Shown in pieces: positions 34,036 to 63,552 of a stretch of DNA of 64,000 nucleotides (position 1 is its first letter; the number at the start of each line of letters is the position of its first letter). Source of the DNA: Spirometra erinaceieuropaei (taxonomy: Eukaryota; Platyhelminthes; Cestoda; Diphyllobothriidea; Diphyllobothriidae); assembly GCA_902702965.1 (NCBI GenBank), contig CACRXP010000002.1:3848254-3912253 (forward strand). Reading direction: 5' to 3'. Under the pieces are notes generated by a model. The model was not told where the DNA came from. It worked only from the letters and a program-made list of their open reading frames with translations, and made no database searches. A program made the translations under genes and the position numbers.

Positions 34036-35475
34036 ATTTGTCCATTTTCCCGGTAGTGTATGTATTGTCCTACTGGCTGGTAATTGCAGGAAGCTCGGGA
34101 TACATAAAGGCATTCGGAAATTGATATTTTAGTCATGCCTTTTAGTCCATGCCAAAAGTTCGCTTGAAAGTACACCTTACAACACCCACTGCAGTTCCGT
34201 CATGTTTCTGAACAAGAAAGTTTAATCACGCTAAATCTTATAAACCAACCGGCTGAGGTGTTGATCAATACCAAGCAATCCGCTTTTTGTAAAAAGTCAA
34301 CCTATATTTCCTCATTTTGGACTACAGAAATGACGAGGTGCAGCAGTTTGTTGACACTTTGACACTATTCACTTTCAACAGCATTTTTAAGATTCTGTGC
34401 GAGTTGTTCGAACTGGAAACTACCAGAATTCCACACTGACTACAGGGAGAGCACCTAGAATAGGTCTCCCTGTTTCGCGAGTGTGCTTTTTTACTAGAAT
34501 GGCCGGATACGTCTGCAAAATTTACTTGCCTAACCTTCTACCCACGGTCCTGACTATTCGCCTTTACCAGGTGCCTTATTACAGGTCTCAGTTTTATTCG
34601 AGCCAGGCACTGAACTAGGTTGATGCTCAGCATGTTTGCATTGCATACATACTTGTCAGAAAATTCTCTAAGTTTTTCAGGTCCCATTTTTGTCTCCGAC
34701 GTCGTGGCAGGATGCTGTGAACCAAAGTGTAAATCAATCTGCTGATTTCCATCCAATTATATGATCCGAACGCCCTGCTCACTACCTCGAAGTGTCGGCC
34801 TTTTGTGGACAGAAGGCGGAATTTTGCCTAATTGGATTGCCAACACAGCAAAACCATCACCTATCCCGGGAGTCTGCCCTTCTAGCAGCCGTAGAGATGT
34901 TCATAGCGTCGACTCCGGCCGCTGTGGCAAAGTGCCGGTAGTTTGGGGAGCGTTAAATGGTAAAAGCATCTCTATTCAAGAAGGATAAAACAGCCCACCG
35001 AGTTTCTAGGGCACCACTTATGAGATTCGGCTTAGTATTCACGAATACCTTCAGCTCCATGTCCATCTTCCGATTGTTGGTACATCTACAGGCGCATCCG
35101 GACTTTCTTCTCTTTAATATTCAAAATAACTCTTCTAATATGGTCAACTGCTTTCATTTTGTCTCGATATTGTTTGTACCTCTGAACCGAAAAACTAAAT
35201 TTGCCGAATCCCGAGTACCTCAGTGACGACTGTAAACGTTTTGGCCAGCTTGTCGCCTCCAGGCAATACAAAGTCTGGCATAAGGGAACTATCGCAGGCC
35301 AAATAAACGGTCACTCATCGGCTCCAGCTTGCAGGTTGGTTTTTACACACGTGGTGGTATGCTGCGTGTCACCCTTTTGGACCTCAAAGATCCTAAGCCA
35401 TCTGGAGATATCTCCGAAAATATGATGACGTAGTCACGCTGCCTATGCTTCCCTGCATATGTGAGTCTAAAGTAG
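34036..35475. other. Unassigned sequence
   Basis: No recognised gene or repeat. Short frames at 34397, 34761, 34957 and 35201 (+) lack domains and convincing splice boundaries. Confidence 0.35.
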
Positions 35476-35480
35476 AATAA

Positions 35481-35700
35481 CATTACCGACAAAGACAAGG
35501 GAGACTGGAATGGCCATTTCTGGCTTATTAGCCGTCGTCAGCCAGCCATACCCAAGCCCGAAGTGTGGAACACCCGAGCCTCGAACTCGCGACCTGTTGG
35601 TTTAGAAGTCAACGCCTCTACTCACCGGGCCACGAGCCCGTTGCCTTGTCGGAACGAGTGAGTTCCGTATGAACGATCGGTGAGCGCCCCCTACCACTGA
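35481..35700 (-). mobile_element. SINE-A copy 2, with inverted H-module end
   Basis: Minus-strand tail (CATTACCGACAAAGACAAGG, GAGACTGGAATGGCCATTTC) and tRNA-like head (CTCGAACTCGCGACCTGTTG with CGGGCCACGAGCCC). It joins at about 35650 to plus-oriented H sequence (AACGAGTGAGTTCCGTATGA, then CGGTGAGCGCCCC). The orientation switch resembles the pair at 62963-63539 with its centre lost. Confidence 0.65.
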
Positions 35701-36159
35701 GTCTAAAGTGTCTGACGTCAAAGATCTGACCACCTTTATGACCTTTTCAGGGCCGAGTCATAGCACTATACGGACCATTTTACGGGGACATGCATGAATG
35801 TTGAGCCTTCTCACTTCTGAAGTGATTTTGCTGTGAATCGGTGGCTTCTAAAGAAAGACAAAGTGTCGCCCTGTTAACCTTACGAGGAAATTAATGCGCA
35901 AACTTGGAGTAAATCCGTCGGAAAGACGTACGTAGCTTGACATGGCGGCGGCGGCGGCAGCGGCTGCGCTGGTATGCTCCCTAAAACGGGCCACGCGGTT
36001 GGTTCGCTGGGCGAACACGGGGGCTGCATCGTATTCCGAAAGACGTTATCGGGAATGCGCACCCATTGCAAATGTCAACATTCGGAGTGCAATGGCAGGC
36101 CCATTTGCAAGCTGAAGTCGCGCCAGCTGGGGTCCATGACGCTCCCCCACTTTTTGTTA

Positions 36160-36435
36160 TTGAAAATCCTGACAAAGTGTTTGTTGCGGACCAGGAGGTG
36201 TGGTGGTACGCCAAGGTATGGCTTTGCGCCATGCCAGTCACCTGCAGCCTCACTCACGTCCGGTCTTCTTGGCTTAGTCATGGCACCGGGTCCAAATGGG
36301 GGTGGGAAAGGGAGTGCGGTAGGTGCAGCGCAAGTCCACTAACACTATAAACTTATTCACTTGCATGCTGCCGTCCCTGCTCCAGCCTGCTGTGGAGCAC
36401 ACGGTGGACACCATCGAAGTCGACGGTCGAACTGT
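36160..36435 (+). repeat. Dispersed repeat B ending in a microsatellite
   Basis: Colinear with 22413-22685: TGCGGACCAGGAGGTGTGG, CGCCAAGG, GCCAGTCACCTGCAGCCTCA, GAGTGCGGTAGGTGCAGCG and CAAGTCCACTAACACTATAA. It ends in GTCGACGGTCGAACTGTC, from which the GGT array starts. Confidence 0.7.
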
Positions 36436-36648
36436 CGGTGGTGGTGGTGGTGGTGGTGGTGGTGGTGGTGGTGGTGGNNNNNNNNNNNNNNNNNNNNNNN
36501 NNNNNNNNNNNNNNNNNNNNNNNNNNNNNNNNNNNNNNNNNNNNNNNNNNNNNNNNNNNNNNNNNNNNNNNNNNNNNNNNNNNNNNNNNNNNNNNNNNNN
36601 NNNNNNNNNNNGTGGTGGTGGTGGTGGTGGTGGTGGTGGTGGTGGTGG
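36436..36648 (+). repeat. (GGT)n microsatellite spanning an assembly gap
   Basis: GGT repeats on both sides of 134 N (36478-36611). The array was probably too long to assemble, and its true length is unknown. Frames through it contain only poly-amino-acid runs. Confidence 0.97.
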
Positions 36649-36901
36649 AAGAGTAGCAGTAGGGGAACTGGGTAGGCCAGACAGGCGTAGTCATTACATC
36701 GGCAATTCCATACCAGACTACCAGTGAAGCAATTTTCGCTATTTCCTTTTAAATGCAAGTGAAGGATTTACGACAGACAGCAAATTGGGAGGTCAGGCGA
36801 GCGTACCACAGTCTGTGCACAGCTGAAGCACGCGAGCGGAAAAATTTATAATTACGGATCTCATTCCAACCCCGGCCACAGTCACTCCGTCCTCTTCACA
36901 G

Positions 36902-37118
36902 GCGTTTTCGACGTCTGACAACCGCAAGTCTTAAGGCCGCAGGCCAACAATCGAAGCGTTTAGCTGCTGTCCAACGATTGTGGGCATCGCTCGATGATAT
37001 CGCCTTCGTAGTACAAAAACTCATTAGTTTTGGTGAAGGAGACTGTGAGACTAGCCTCCCAGTGGATCTTTTATCATCTGATGGACTGATAGACCTGGCT
37101 GACAGCGGCCAGCTCGAG
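36902..37118 (+). CDS. Probable internal exon of an unrecognised host gene
   Basis: A 217-nt exon between a good acceptor (pyrimidine-rich CCGTCCTCTTCACAG ending at 36901) and a consensus donor (GAG then GTAAGT from 37119). After one leading base the frame is open for 72 codons and ends in phase 0. The peptide is helix-like and rich in L, S, D and Q: a SKRLAAVQRLWASLDD stretch near residues 18-33, then AFVVQKLISFGEGDCE and ending DLADSGQLE. I do not recognise the family. It lies outside every repeat I could define, which supports a host gene running toward MRPL38 from the opposite side. No partner exon was found. Confidence 0.5.
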
Positions 37119-37545
37119 GTAAGTCTTGTTCGACCATCGTGGAGAACGAGGTCCACTGCTGCCCTAGGTGGCACAGTCGCGACTTGCGCGTGATGAGGTA
37201 GACGTCCTCTCCATCTACCTCACTGTCTCTTCCCACACTCCGGCGTCCTCAGATGGCAAGACGGCGTCGAGACGAGCGCAGACGGGCGTGGGTGTAAGGT
37301 AGACGGTCCGTCCAAGCATGACACACGCGGCCTGCATACACACTCGGTTTCATTCAGGGAATCTCGGAGCGCACAGGTGCGTGAGACTGTCACAAAGGCC
37401 GCATTAAAAAGAGGCTGATGCAGCCGGATCCGCAGTCCTGATTTAACCTGTCGGTTGGTGCGCGGTACCTGATTTCTGGCTGAGGTCAAACCGATGACAC
37501 ACGCACGCTCGCTGTAAAACCGAGGCTTCATCACTCCCTTCTGTT
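37119..37545. other. Unassigned sequence after the candidate exon
   Basis: If the exon call is right this is intron. No repeat or second exon is recognised. Confidence 0.3.
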
Positions 37546-37546
37546 A

Positions 37547-38235
37547 GCCAACCTGGTATGGATCGATCACGCGGTCCTGGTCCCAAGTGTATGCGAAATG
37601 TGGGCATTGAAAGTAAAGCGAGTCGAAAGGGGATGCTGGAATTGATAGTGGGAAAGTAGCCGAGACTAACACGGAAAAGGCAACCTGACGTATGACAACT
37701 TTGCCGCAAGGTTGAAGGAACCCTAGAATCCCCGCAAAAGACCTGGTTGACGGAGCACATGGGGACAGTAATACCCCAAACCGAACAGTAAAACTAACCA
37801 TAAACTCAAAAGTAAGCCCAATCCTTAACGGAATTGTAAACCTAACGCTAATCCTAAACCAACAACAAACCCTAGTCCTTACCCTAAGCCTAACCTTAAC
37901 CCTGACCCAAATCCTATTTTAACCGTAACCCGAACTTTAACCCTAACCCCAACCTTAACGCTAAACGTAAACCTAAACCTCAATCCAAATCCCGACTTCA
38001 GCCGGAACCCTTAAACTTAACACAAACCCAAAACCTAAACTCAACTCTCAACCCGACACTAAACAAAAGCCTGAAACGAACCCTACCTCTAAACCGAAAC
38101 ATCAAGTCGCCTTTCCCCGTTTTGGCTTTGGCTGCTATTCCGCTAACGGTTTCAGCATCCACCTTCGGCTTACTTCACCAGCTATGCCCACATTGAGCTT
38201 ACACTTGGGACCGGGACAGCGTAACCGAGCCTTAC
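37547..38235. repeat. Telomere-like inverted-repeat element, end family I
   Basis: The end block at 37555-37690 (CCTGGTCCCAAGTGTATGCG to ACGGAAAAGGCAACCTG) is inverted at 38100-38230 (...CTTACACTTGGGACC). Between them, 37780-38095 is degenerate CCCTAA-type DNA (CCCTAA, CCTAAACC, CTTAACCC). The array lies on the opposite strand to the 24.5-25.7 kb element, so the element was inserted the other way round. Confidence 0.75.
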
Positions 38236-38604
38236 CACCAACCTTCCAGGGGTAAGATTGAATTCTAATTCAGCCCACCGAGCTGGTTGATGGCTTAGTG
38301 AAAACTAGGTCCGTCCTCTAATGGCAGAGGTCGCGACCACACGACCACCCTGCATAATATTACTGGTCGCTGGGCGGCTGCCTGCGAGAGCTCTAGGCGA
38401 CGGTATAGAGAAGGACCCCACTTAACTGTCAGTAGACTGTGGGCTGTGTCATATGGGGTTTTACCTTAGTATACATTTGCAGGCCGTTGCAGACATTACA
38501 CTGCCAACAACGATCACTTCCCACGACCTCACACCTTAACTTGAAATCCGTTATTTTGTAAAATTTATTTTTGTTTCATATTGACCCAACGGTGAAAAAC
38601 TCGG

Positions 38605-38685
38605 CGCCTCGGTGGGATTCGAACCGACGCGATAAGGGGAAGGCTTTAGTACAGTCAACGCTCTAACCACTTGAGCTACGAGGCC
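38605..38685 (-). tRNA. tRNA-like cap, left end of fold-back
   Basis: 81 nt on the minus strand. The acceptor GGCCTCG pairs with CGAGGCG except for the outer pair. D arm GCTC AAGTGGTTA GAGC. The T arm is damaged on one side (GTCGG TTCGAAT CCCAC), leaving the stem imperfect. The anticodon region contains CTGTACTAAAGCC, as in the other caps. Best read as a tRNA-derived module. Confidence 0.45.
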
Positions 38686-38935
38686 CCGCCGGACGACGCG
38701 ATTTTTATCCCATTTGGGCCAAGTTACCCGCCCAACCTACTGCAACGTCTGGAACCTACCAAATCTGATACAGTACGTTGACTGCCCAAGCAGGATTTCC
38801 TACGCAATTCACTTAGAATCCACCAGATGACTACCAGGCTCGCGTACTTCATTAATATTTTGACAGATTTTGAATAATTCATAGGTTGGGCGGGTAACTC
38901 GACCCAAATGTGATTAAACTCGCGTCGTCCGGCGG

Positions 38936-39016
38936 GGCCTCGTAGCTCAGGTGGTTAGAGCGTTGGCTGTACTAAAGCCTTCCCCTTACTGCGTGGGTTC
39001 GAATTCCACCGAGGCC
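38936..39016 (+). tRNA. tRNA-like cap, right end of fold-back
   Basis: 81 nt. The acceptor GGCCTCG/CGAGGCC is a perfect 7-bp stem. D arm GCTC AGGTGGTTA GAGC; T arm GTGGG TTCGAAT TCCAC with one G-T pair. It is the best-preserved cap. A GGCT GTACTAA AGCC hairpin would place ACT at the anticodon, but the 5-bp stem is incomplete and the spacer to the T arm is long, so identity is unassigned. A true intron-containing tRNA is not excluded. Confidence 0.5.
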
Positions 39017-39324
39017 CCAAGTTTTCCACAGTTGGGTCAGTATGAATTATTCAAAATCTATCAAAACATCCATGAATTATTTTTGCTTATTGTTTAATTA
39101 CTACTCTTAGTTCCGTGGTCGTACAATAGCGTTGGGTAAGACTTTCGGCATAAATCCGGGCAATTTCTGTGATTTCTTTCATTTTGTCAGCTCACTGTCT
39201 AGCGTGCTGCCCCACCCATAAAACGTCCTTTACCATAAATGACGTATAGCACGATCCACAGTCTACTGACGGTTAAGTGGGGTCCTTCGCCATACCTTTG
39301 CCGAGCTCGATATTCGGCGCCAAG

Positions 39325-40300
39325 GCTCAACGGGCGAGCACATTCCGTGTCCTGATCGGTGAACGACCTCCCACCACAAGAGATAAGGACCATTTCGAGG
39401 GCGAGTAATGCGTATTTTGCACTACGGTTGTGTTTTTGGAAACCGGTCCGTCGGGAGGCACACAGACATGCCGAAGAGGAGCATAAAACAATCCCAGTCA
39501 GCACTAAGCCTTCACATTGGAAGGTAACAATCCAATGCTGTGCAATCCCCTTTGGGATACCGGAGATCCCTTCTGTGTGTGTATCGCATGTGGAGCACGG
39601 AGTTATCATCACAACAGTCGGGAAGGCGATGAATGCACAAATAGTGGAGCCTCCTTCAAACTTCTTAAGAAACACATCTCCTCTGCGTCAGCCAGAAGTA
39701 ACTATCCCTTGCCGTCTGCATTAGAGATGTCCTGATATTCATTTCGGTTCCTTATCGGCAGGAATATTAAATGTCGATGTGGTTAAAAAAAATACCTCTA
39801 CTTCACTGCTGTATAAGTGAATTTATGCATTTGAGACAGTACATGGTCCATCCAGGCATGAATACGAGGATTAGACAGCGGAAGGTCGGAAACAAAATCC
39901 CTACTTTTTTCACAAACACCAGAACTAGCAGACTCATCCTGAGTCCAAGGCACGCGAAAAGCCACTTCCAACTGCCCATTTTAAGGAAGTTTCGCAGGTG
40001 AGACCTACTTTGACGTATCGCCCAAACTTTCGGTCTCAGTGGCTGGCCACGGAGTTTGGATTCGTCCGGTTTCTGGGGTCGGCCATCGGCTACAGAAACA
40101 CAACGGTCCCCCCCCCCCCCCCAGTGTACCCTTCAGCACACCGTGGGATAAATGGGAATACGGGTTGGACAACGAAACACTTGAGCCAGGCTGGTGACTG
40201 ACGAAGTGAAAAGGCATGAATGCGAGACGACCCGACCAAATGCAGAGAGCAGAATATTTTGGGATTGGACAGTTTGCATTTGGAAGCATTCAGTTGGCAA
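39325..40300. other. Unassigned sequence
   Basis: Overlapping frames on both strands at 39199-39735 have no safe assignment. A plus-strand stretch at 39370-39420 vaguely resembles LINE-type C-terminal sequence. A poly-C run sits at about 40111-40122. Confidence 0.35.
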
Positions 40301-40364
40301 AAAACGAGCAGGTAGGGGGACAGGCGGTGGACCATAACTATGTCTATGACTACTGTACAGGGCT

Positions 40365-59275
<18,911 letters not shown>

Positions 59276-59517
59276 CTGAATGGAGAACAGAAAGAACAGA
59301 ATGAAACGCTTGTTTAGAAATGCCAGTAGTCAGTTGCAGCATTCGTCAGTCAGCCTAAGTACGCACTCCTGCCGTGGCGCCCATACATCCCACGCTAGAA
59401 CTAATAAATCTACAAATCGTGCTTAATTTAGAAATACTGTCAATGCAAGTACCGCTTAACAGCCCAAACACGTGTTCCACTGGGTTTTCACACTCCCTGG
59501 AAGATCGATCGTTGCGC

Positions 59518-60010
59518 AGGCGACACTGTCTACCGCCCGCCCCAGGGAGCGGGCCTAGTACCGGTGACTTGCGCGTGAATTGGTTTACCGTGGGGCAGAC
59601 TTGCACAGCACCCGCTGCACCTCCCCTTCCGCCGCCCACCTTGCTCCAATGGCAAAACAATGTCAAGGTCACCGGAGGCGGACGCGGGCGCAGTGGCTGG
59701 CAAGACCAAACAACCCGTCTGCGTGTGCCACATGCGACACAGTCTCCACTACATGTGCCAGGCTTCTGTAGGGCGGTTCGGATATCACATGGCTGAGATA
59801 GTTATAAAGGCGACATTTAAAAGGGGTCGTCGCAGCCTGACTCTCAGCCCTCCAGACACTCCAAAGTGCTCACTATGAGGACCCAGTTCGCAACCATCTA
59901 AACCCTAACTAATACTGCGCAAATTTATTATAGTACGGTTGGATCCTCCACTCTTCCCTCCCCATGCTGCACCAGTCAACTGTCCGAGCCTGATTAGTGT
60001 GTTACCGATA
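59518..60010. repeat. Repeat B, associated segment and C remnant
   Basis: 59518-59700 read on minus is repeat B (AATTCACGCGCAAGTCACCG). 59690-59880 matches the segment at 61765-61975 (CACATGTGCCAGGC-like, CTGACTCTCAGCCCTCC). 59935-60000 recalls repeat C (GGATCCTCCACTCTTCCCTC, CAACTGTCCGAGCC). Overlapping frames here are spurious. Confidence 0.55.
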
Positions 60011-60360
60011 GCTATCATGGCTGTCTGGCGTCCTTGTTCAGGGCGCCGCTGCTTCAAGGTCATTCACCTTCGCAGCGAGCAGTTGTAGACGCGCTGACCT
60101 TCAGCCACTCGACCGACTTTAACTCGGACGCACATGCGTCCACAGAGTCGCAGTTGCTCATGCGGTCACTTGAATACACCACCACCATTCGACCAATCAA
60201 CACACACCAATTGGACGCCACTTCAAAGTGATCCACAAACCTACAAAAGCAACTGCCAGCACCGTCTCAAGGGCTCTCAGACATGACTGGACGCAGTTAA
60301 CATCAGTCCTGGCTTCTCCAGCGACCACTGCCGCCAAAGAGGACAACTCAGATTTCTGTA

Positions 60361-61304
60361 CAGTGCGTGACCGATCTCATGAAATGTTGTCCAAAATACT
60401 GGAATGCGTTTCCGATTAGGAAGGCTTACTTAAGAGGGGCTGTTATACTGATTATCATGCAGAATAACCCTATAACATTTCGGACTCGCCAGGATGTCGT
60501 CTTCTGAATGCACTTCTTTTTGATCTCCTGCAAAAAGCACACGGTAAAAAATGACTGCTTAAGTAGCATGCATTTTTCCTATCGATTTTCACGGGTTTTA
60601 TAAATTCAAATATATTTTACAGTGAACATGCACAAAAATATGCTTTCTTTTACTTGTTTAGTAGAAGACCACATTATCTTCACATTTTGTACTCAAAGAA
60701 AGGGTATATTTAGGTTTTAAAAAAGACCGCACATGTCCCTTTACTAATGCTTCTCATGAAATGCACAACACAGTCCGGATCCATTGCAAAATTTCATGAA
60801 CTCTACGTGGTATCTTCTTAAAAGCACAGAGGAATATATGATTGTCCTTACGCGGAAAGCATGCACCTTGTAGACTGAAATTGCTAAACGCTGATGCAAA
60901 GGCCGATCTGGCTGAAAATTACTCGGGAATTAGGAAACTTTTTTAAAACCAAAATATACACTTTCTTCGGGCATACAATATAAAGGCAATGTGATTTCCT
61001 TCCAAATGAGCAAAAGAAAGCATATTCTTGTGCACGTTTTCTATAAAATATATTTGAATTTATAAGACCACCGAAAATCAATGGGAAAAATGCATGCTAC
61101 TTAAGCAGTCATTTTTTACCGAGTGTGGTGTCTGCAGGAGGTCAAAAAGAAATGCATTCAAAAGACGACATCCTGGCGAGTCCGAAATGTCATAGGGTTA
61201 TGCTGCATAATAATCTGCATAACAACCCCACTTAAGTAATCCTTCCTAATCGGAAACGCATTCCATAATTTTGGCCAACATTTCATGAGATCGGTCACGC
61301 ACTG
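60361..61304. mobile_element. FB-1 copy 9 (type 2 ends)
   Basis: CAGTGCGTGACCGATCTCAT on the left after TA (60359-60360), right end ...GATCGGTCACGCACTG followed by CA, so one side of the TA duplication has mutated. The GCGTGACC variant occurs in both ends of this copy. 944 bp, shorter near the centre. Confidence 0.8.
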
Positions 61305-61599
61305 CATACAATAAACCCCTCATTCTGGTGACTTCTGTTTTTTCCTACAACGCAGGACTTGGCCAAATGATTGTAGCGCTCTGAGTACACTCTCTCCTGC
61401 GAATCCACCTCAATTCCACCAGCGGACGAGTCCCGGCAGGATCGACATTCACTTTTCCGTTCCCCCTGCCCAAACTAACACAAGAACATGCGACCATTCA
61501 ATGTGCCTACTTGGCCATATGCGTACCCACGAAGTCTGTACGGAAAAATAACACAGGTCAGGTTCTTCACAACACCACAGTTTGACTGTCGCAAGCGAA

Positions 61600-62120
61600 G
61601 AGGTTCACTGCTGTGCCACGGAGTAGGTGCAGCACCAATGAGTTGCGCATGAAGCAGTTTATAATGAAGCAGACTTGCAAACATCTACAGCACTCCATCT
61701 TCTCCCTCTCTCTCTCTCTCTCTCTCACCTGCCTTGCTCCGGCAGTAAGAAAGCGTCAGGCTGGCCGGAGATAAGTGATTGACATGATTAATCAGTCACT
61801 CTACGCGTGCCACGCGCGACCCGGTCTCCACCACATGTGCTGGGCTGTGTGAGGACGGCTCAAAAATTACGCGTGTGAGCGTGCCGTGACAGACACATTA
61901 AGAAGGAAGCATTGCAGTCTGGCTCTCAGTCCTCCACAGTCACTTTAAAATGCTCACACTGTGGAGACCGAGTTATCTAGTCAGTTGGAAACCTCCCCAG
62001 CCGCGACTCTTAGCGCGTCGCGGTAGATTCAAATGCACCAGATTTATCAAGGTGAGGAATGCACCGATTTGTCTCTCTCTCCTCCCCGTCGTCTATGCGG
62101 GCCTGTTAGCCGGCTGGTGA
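61600..62120. repeat. Repeat B/C composite, diverged, with (TC)n
   Basis: 61625-61700 read on minus resembles B (AGTTGCGCATGAAGCAG); a CT repeat occupies about 61705-61726. 61765-61975 matches 59690-59880; 62060-62120 resembles C (TGTTAGCCGGCTGGTGATAG). Confidence 0.5.
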
Positions 62121-62949
62121 TAGGAACGCTCAGTTCATGATACATTCCCATTAGGGTAACAGAGGCCAGTCGGTCCAGTCTAGTCCCTGTTAAACGCAAG
62201 GCCCTTGAGTGAGTATAACAGCAGCAGAGCGGATCAGAGGCGGAAGTGCTGCCAACGTCGTCCCTGTTGCCATGACTTCGAAGATGCCAACTCTGGGCGA
62301 ACCAGGGCCGAAAAGTGCGGTCAGGGCAGGCAGTTGTGGTGGCTTCAGTAGTAAAGTCAAGTGGTGTGAGGGGTGGGATGACTGAGCAGGTCAGTCTGAC
62401 GATGGGAAAATGCTACGGGCTGTGCGTCAGCGGTGTTGGTACTTCAGTTGTGTGTGCGCTAGTCGTTTTGCTCTGGTCCCCTGTTTTCGGTTGACTTCAA
62501 AGAGAGTTCCTTCCATTTTTACGACCAATCACCATATATTTTGCGCCTGTGCGGCAACTTTTCAAGACATTTGGCTGATTTCAGAGCATTTGCGTAAGAT
62601 CTTCAAAGTGTCCTTATATTGTCGGCCTTGAGTAACTTGCCTAGGATACCCGTAGCGACGTCACTGTAGAAGAGTTGTCTAGGCGGGTGTTCATCGGTTA
62701 TCCATACTGAACACATCTTCAATCTCCTGGACCTGTGTGTCCAGGATGCTTTAGAGTGAATTAACCCTCAATATCCCTCGATGACAGCGTGCCATCACGC
62801 CGTCGTGTGGTTGCGTGAAATTTTCCGGAGGTCTGGATTTCATCATTCTCTTCCATAGTTCCAAAGAAAGTACTAGCTAGATGCCTTTGTCCATATGCAT
62901 TTTGGGACTAAATATGAACTTTGGCCAAAGGTGGCACACTACATTTTGA
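62121..62949. other. Unassigned sequence
   Basis: No repeat recognised. A 73-codon frame at 62410-62631 (+) has no domain. No MRPL38 upstream exon was found on the minus strand. Confidence 0.35.
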
Positions 62950-62962
62950 TGAAATTAAAACT

Positions 62963-63539
62963 ATGGTAGGGGGCGCTCACCGATCGTTCTTACGGAACTC
63001 ACTCGTTTCGTTGTGCCTTACGGGCTCTCTCTCGAGTCCAACCAGCAGCCGCACAGCGGCGCACGATATAGACAGAATGGCATTACCGACAAAGGCAAGG
63101 GAGACTGGAATGACCATTTCTGGCTTACTAGCCGTCGTCAGCCAGTCATACCTAACCCCGACGTGTGGAACACCCGAGGCTCGAACTCGCGACCTGTTAG
63201 TTAGAAGTCCACGCCTCGATAATGCCATTCTGCCTATATCATGCGCCGCTGTGCAGCTGTTGGTTGGGCTTGAGAGAGAGCCCGTAAGGCACAACGGAAC
63301 GAGTGAGTTCCGTAAGAACGACCGGTGAGCGCCCCCTTCCATTGTATATTTCCGATCGAAAACCGACAGGGCAACGGGCTCGGGGCCCAGTGGTTAGAGG
63401 CGCGGACTTCTGACTAACAGGTCGCGAGTTTGAGCCTCGGGTGTTCCACACTTCGGGGTTGGGTATAACTGGCTGACGACGGCTTATAAGCCAGAAATGG
63501 CCATTCCAGTCTCCCTTGTCTCAGTCGGTAAGACCATTC
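62963..63539. mobile_element. SINE-A head-to-head pair with one 13-bp target duplication
   Basis: TGAAATTAAAACT at 62950-62962 and again at 63540-63552 brackets 577 bp made of two SINE-A units in opposite orientation. Left, on minus: tRNA-like head (about 63215-63140), tail, module H ending at 62970. Right, on plus: module H (63225-63340), tRNA-like head (63370-63450, with GGCCCAGTGGTTAGAGGCG and GGTCGCGAGTTTGAGCC), tail to about 63535. A single duplication around both halves indicates that the pair inserted together. Confidence 0.8.
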
Positions 63540-63552
63540 TGAAATTAAAACT

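Larger units (their letters stand above)
38575..39046. mobile_element. tRNA-capped fold-back repeat, complete copy
   Basis: 472 bp, organised as a mirror. The terminal block TTCATATTGACCCAAC matches its inverse GTTGGGTCAGTATGAA. Next, on each side, is an 81-nt tRNA-like unit pointing outward (minus at 38605, plus at 38936). Next come arms containing TTACCCGCCCAACCTA and its inverse TAGGTTGGGCGGGTAA, and then a unique centre with GAATCCACCAGATGACTACC. No protein is encoded. The related 23.5 kb copy has one cap and the 2.3 kb relic a decayed one. Confidence 0.7.
38326..39320. repeat. Inverted pair flanking the tRNA-capped fold-back
   Basis: Sequence at 38400-38460 (GAAGGACCCCACTTAACTGT, CAGTAGACTGTGG) is mirrored at 39245-39300 (CCACAGTCTACTGACGG, TTAAGTGGGGTCCTTCG). 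The fold-back element lies between. It may be an outer arm pair of a larger palindrome or two opposite copies of another repeat. Confidence 0.5.

Noticed and set aside
39199..39735. Overlapping 158- and 121-codon frames; a faint LINE-like resemblance on plus
   Set aside because: The resemblance covers only about 20 residues and no reverse transcriptase or endonuclease motif is present, so I did not call a LINE.
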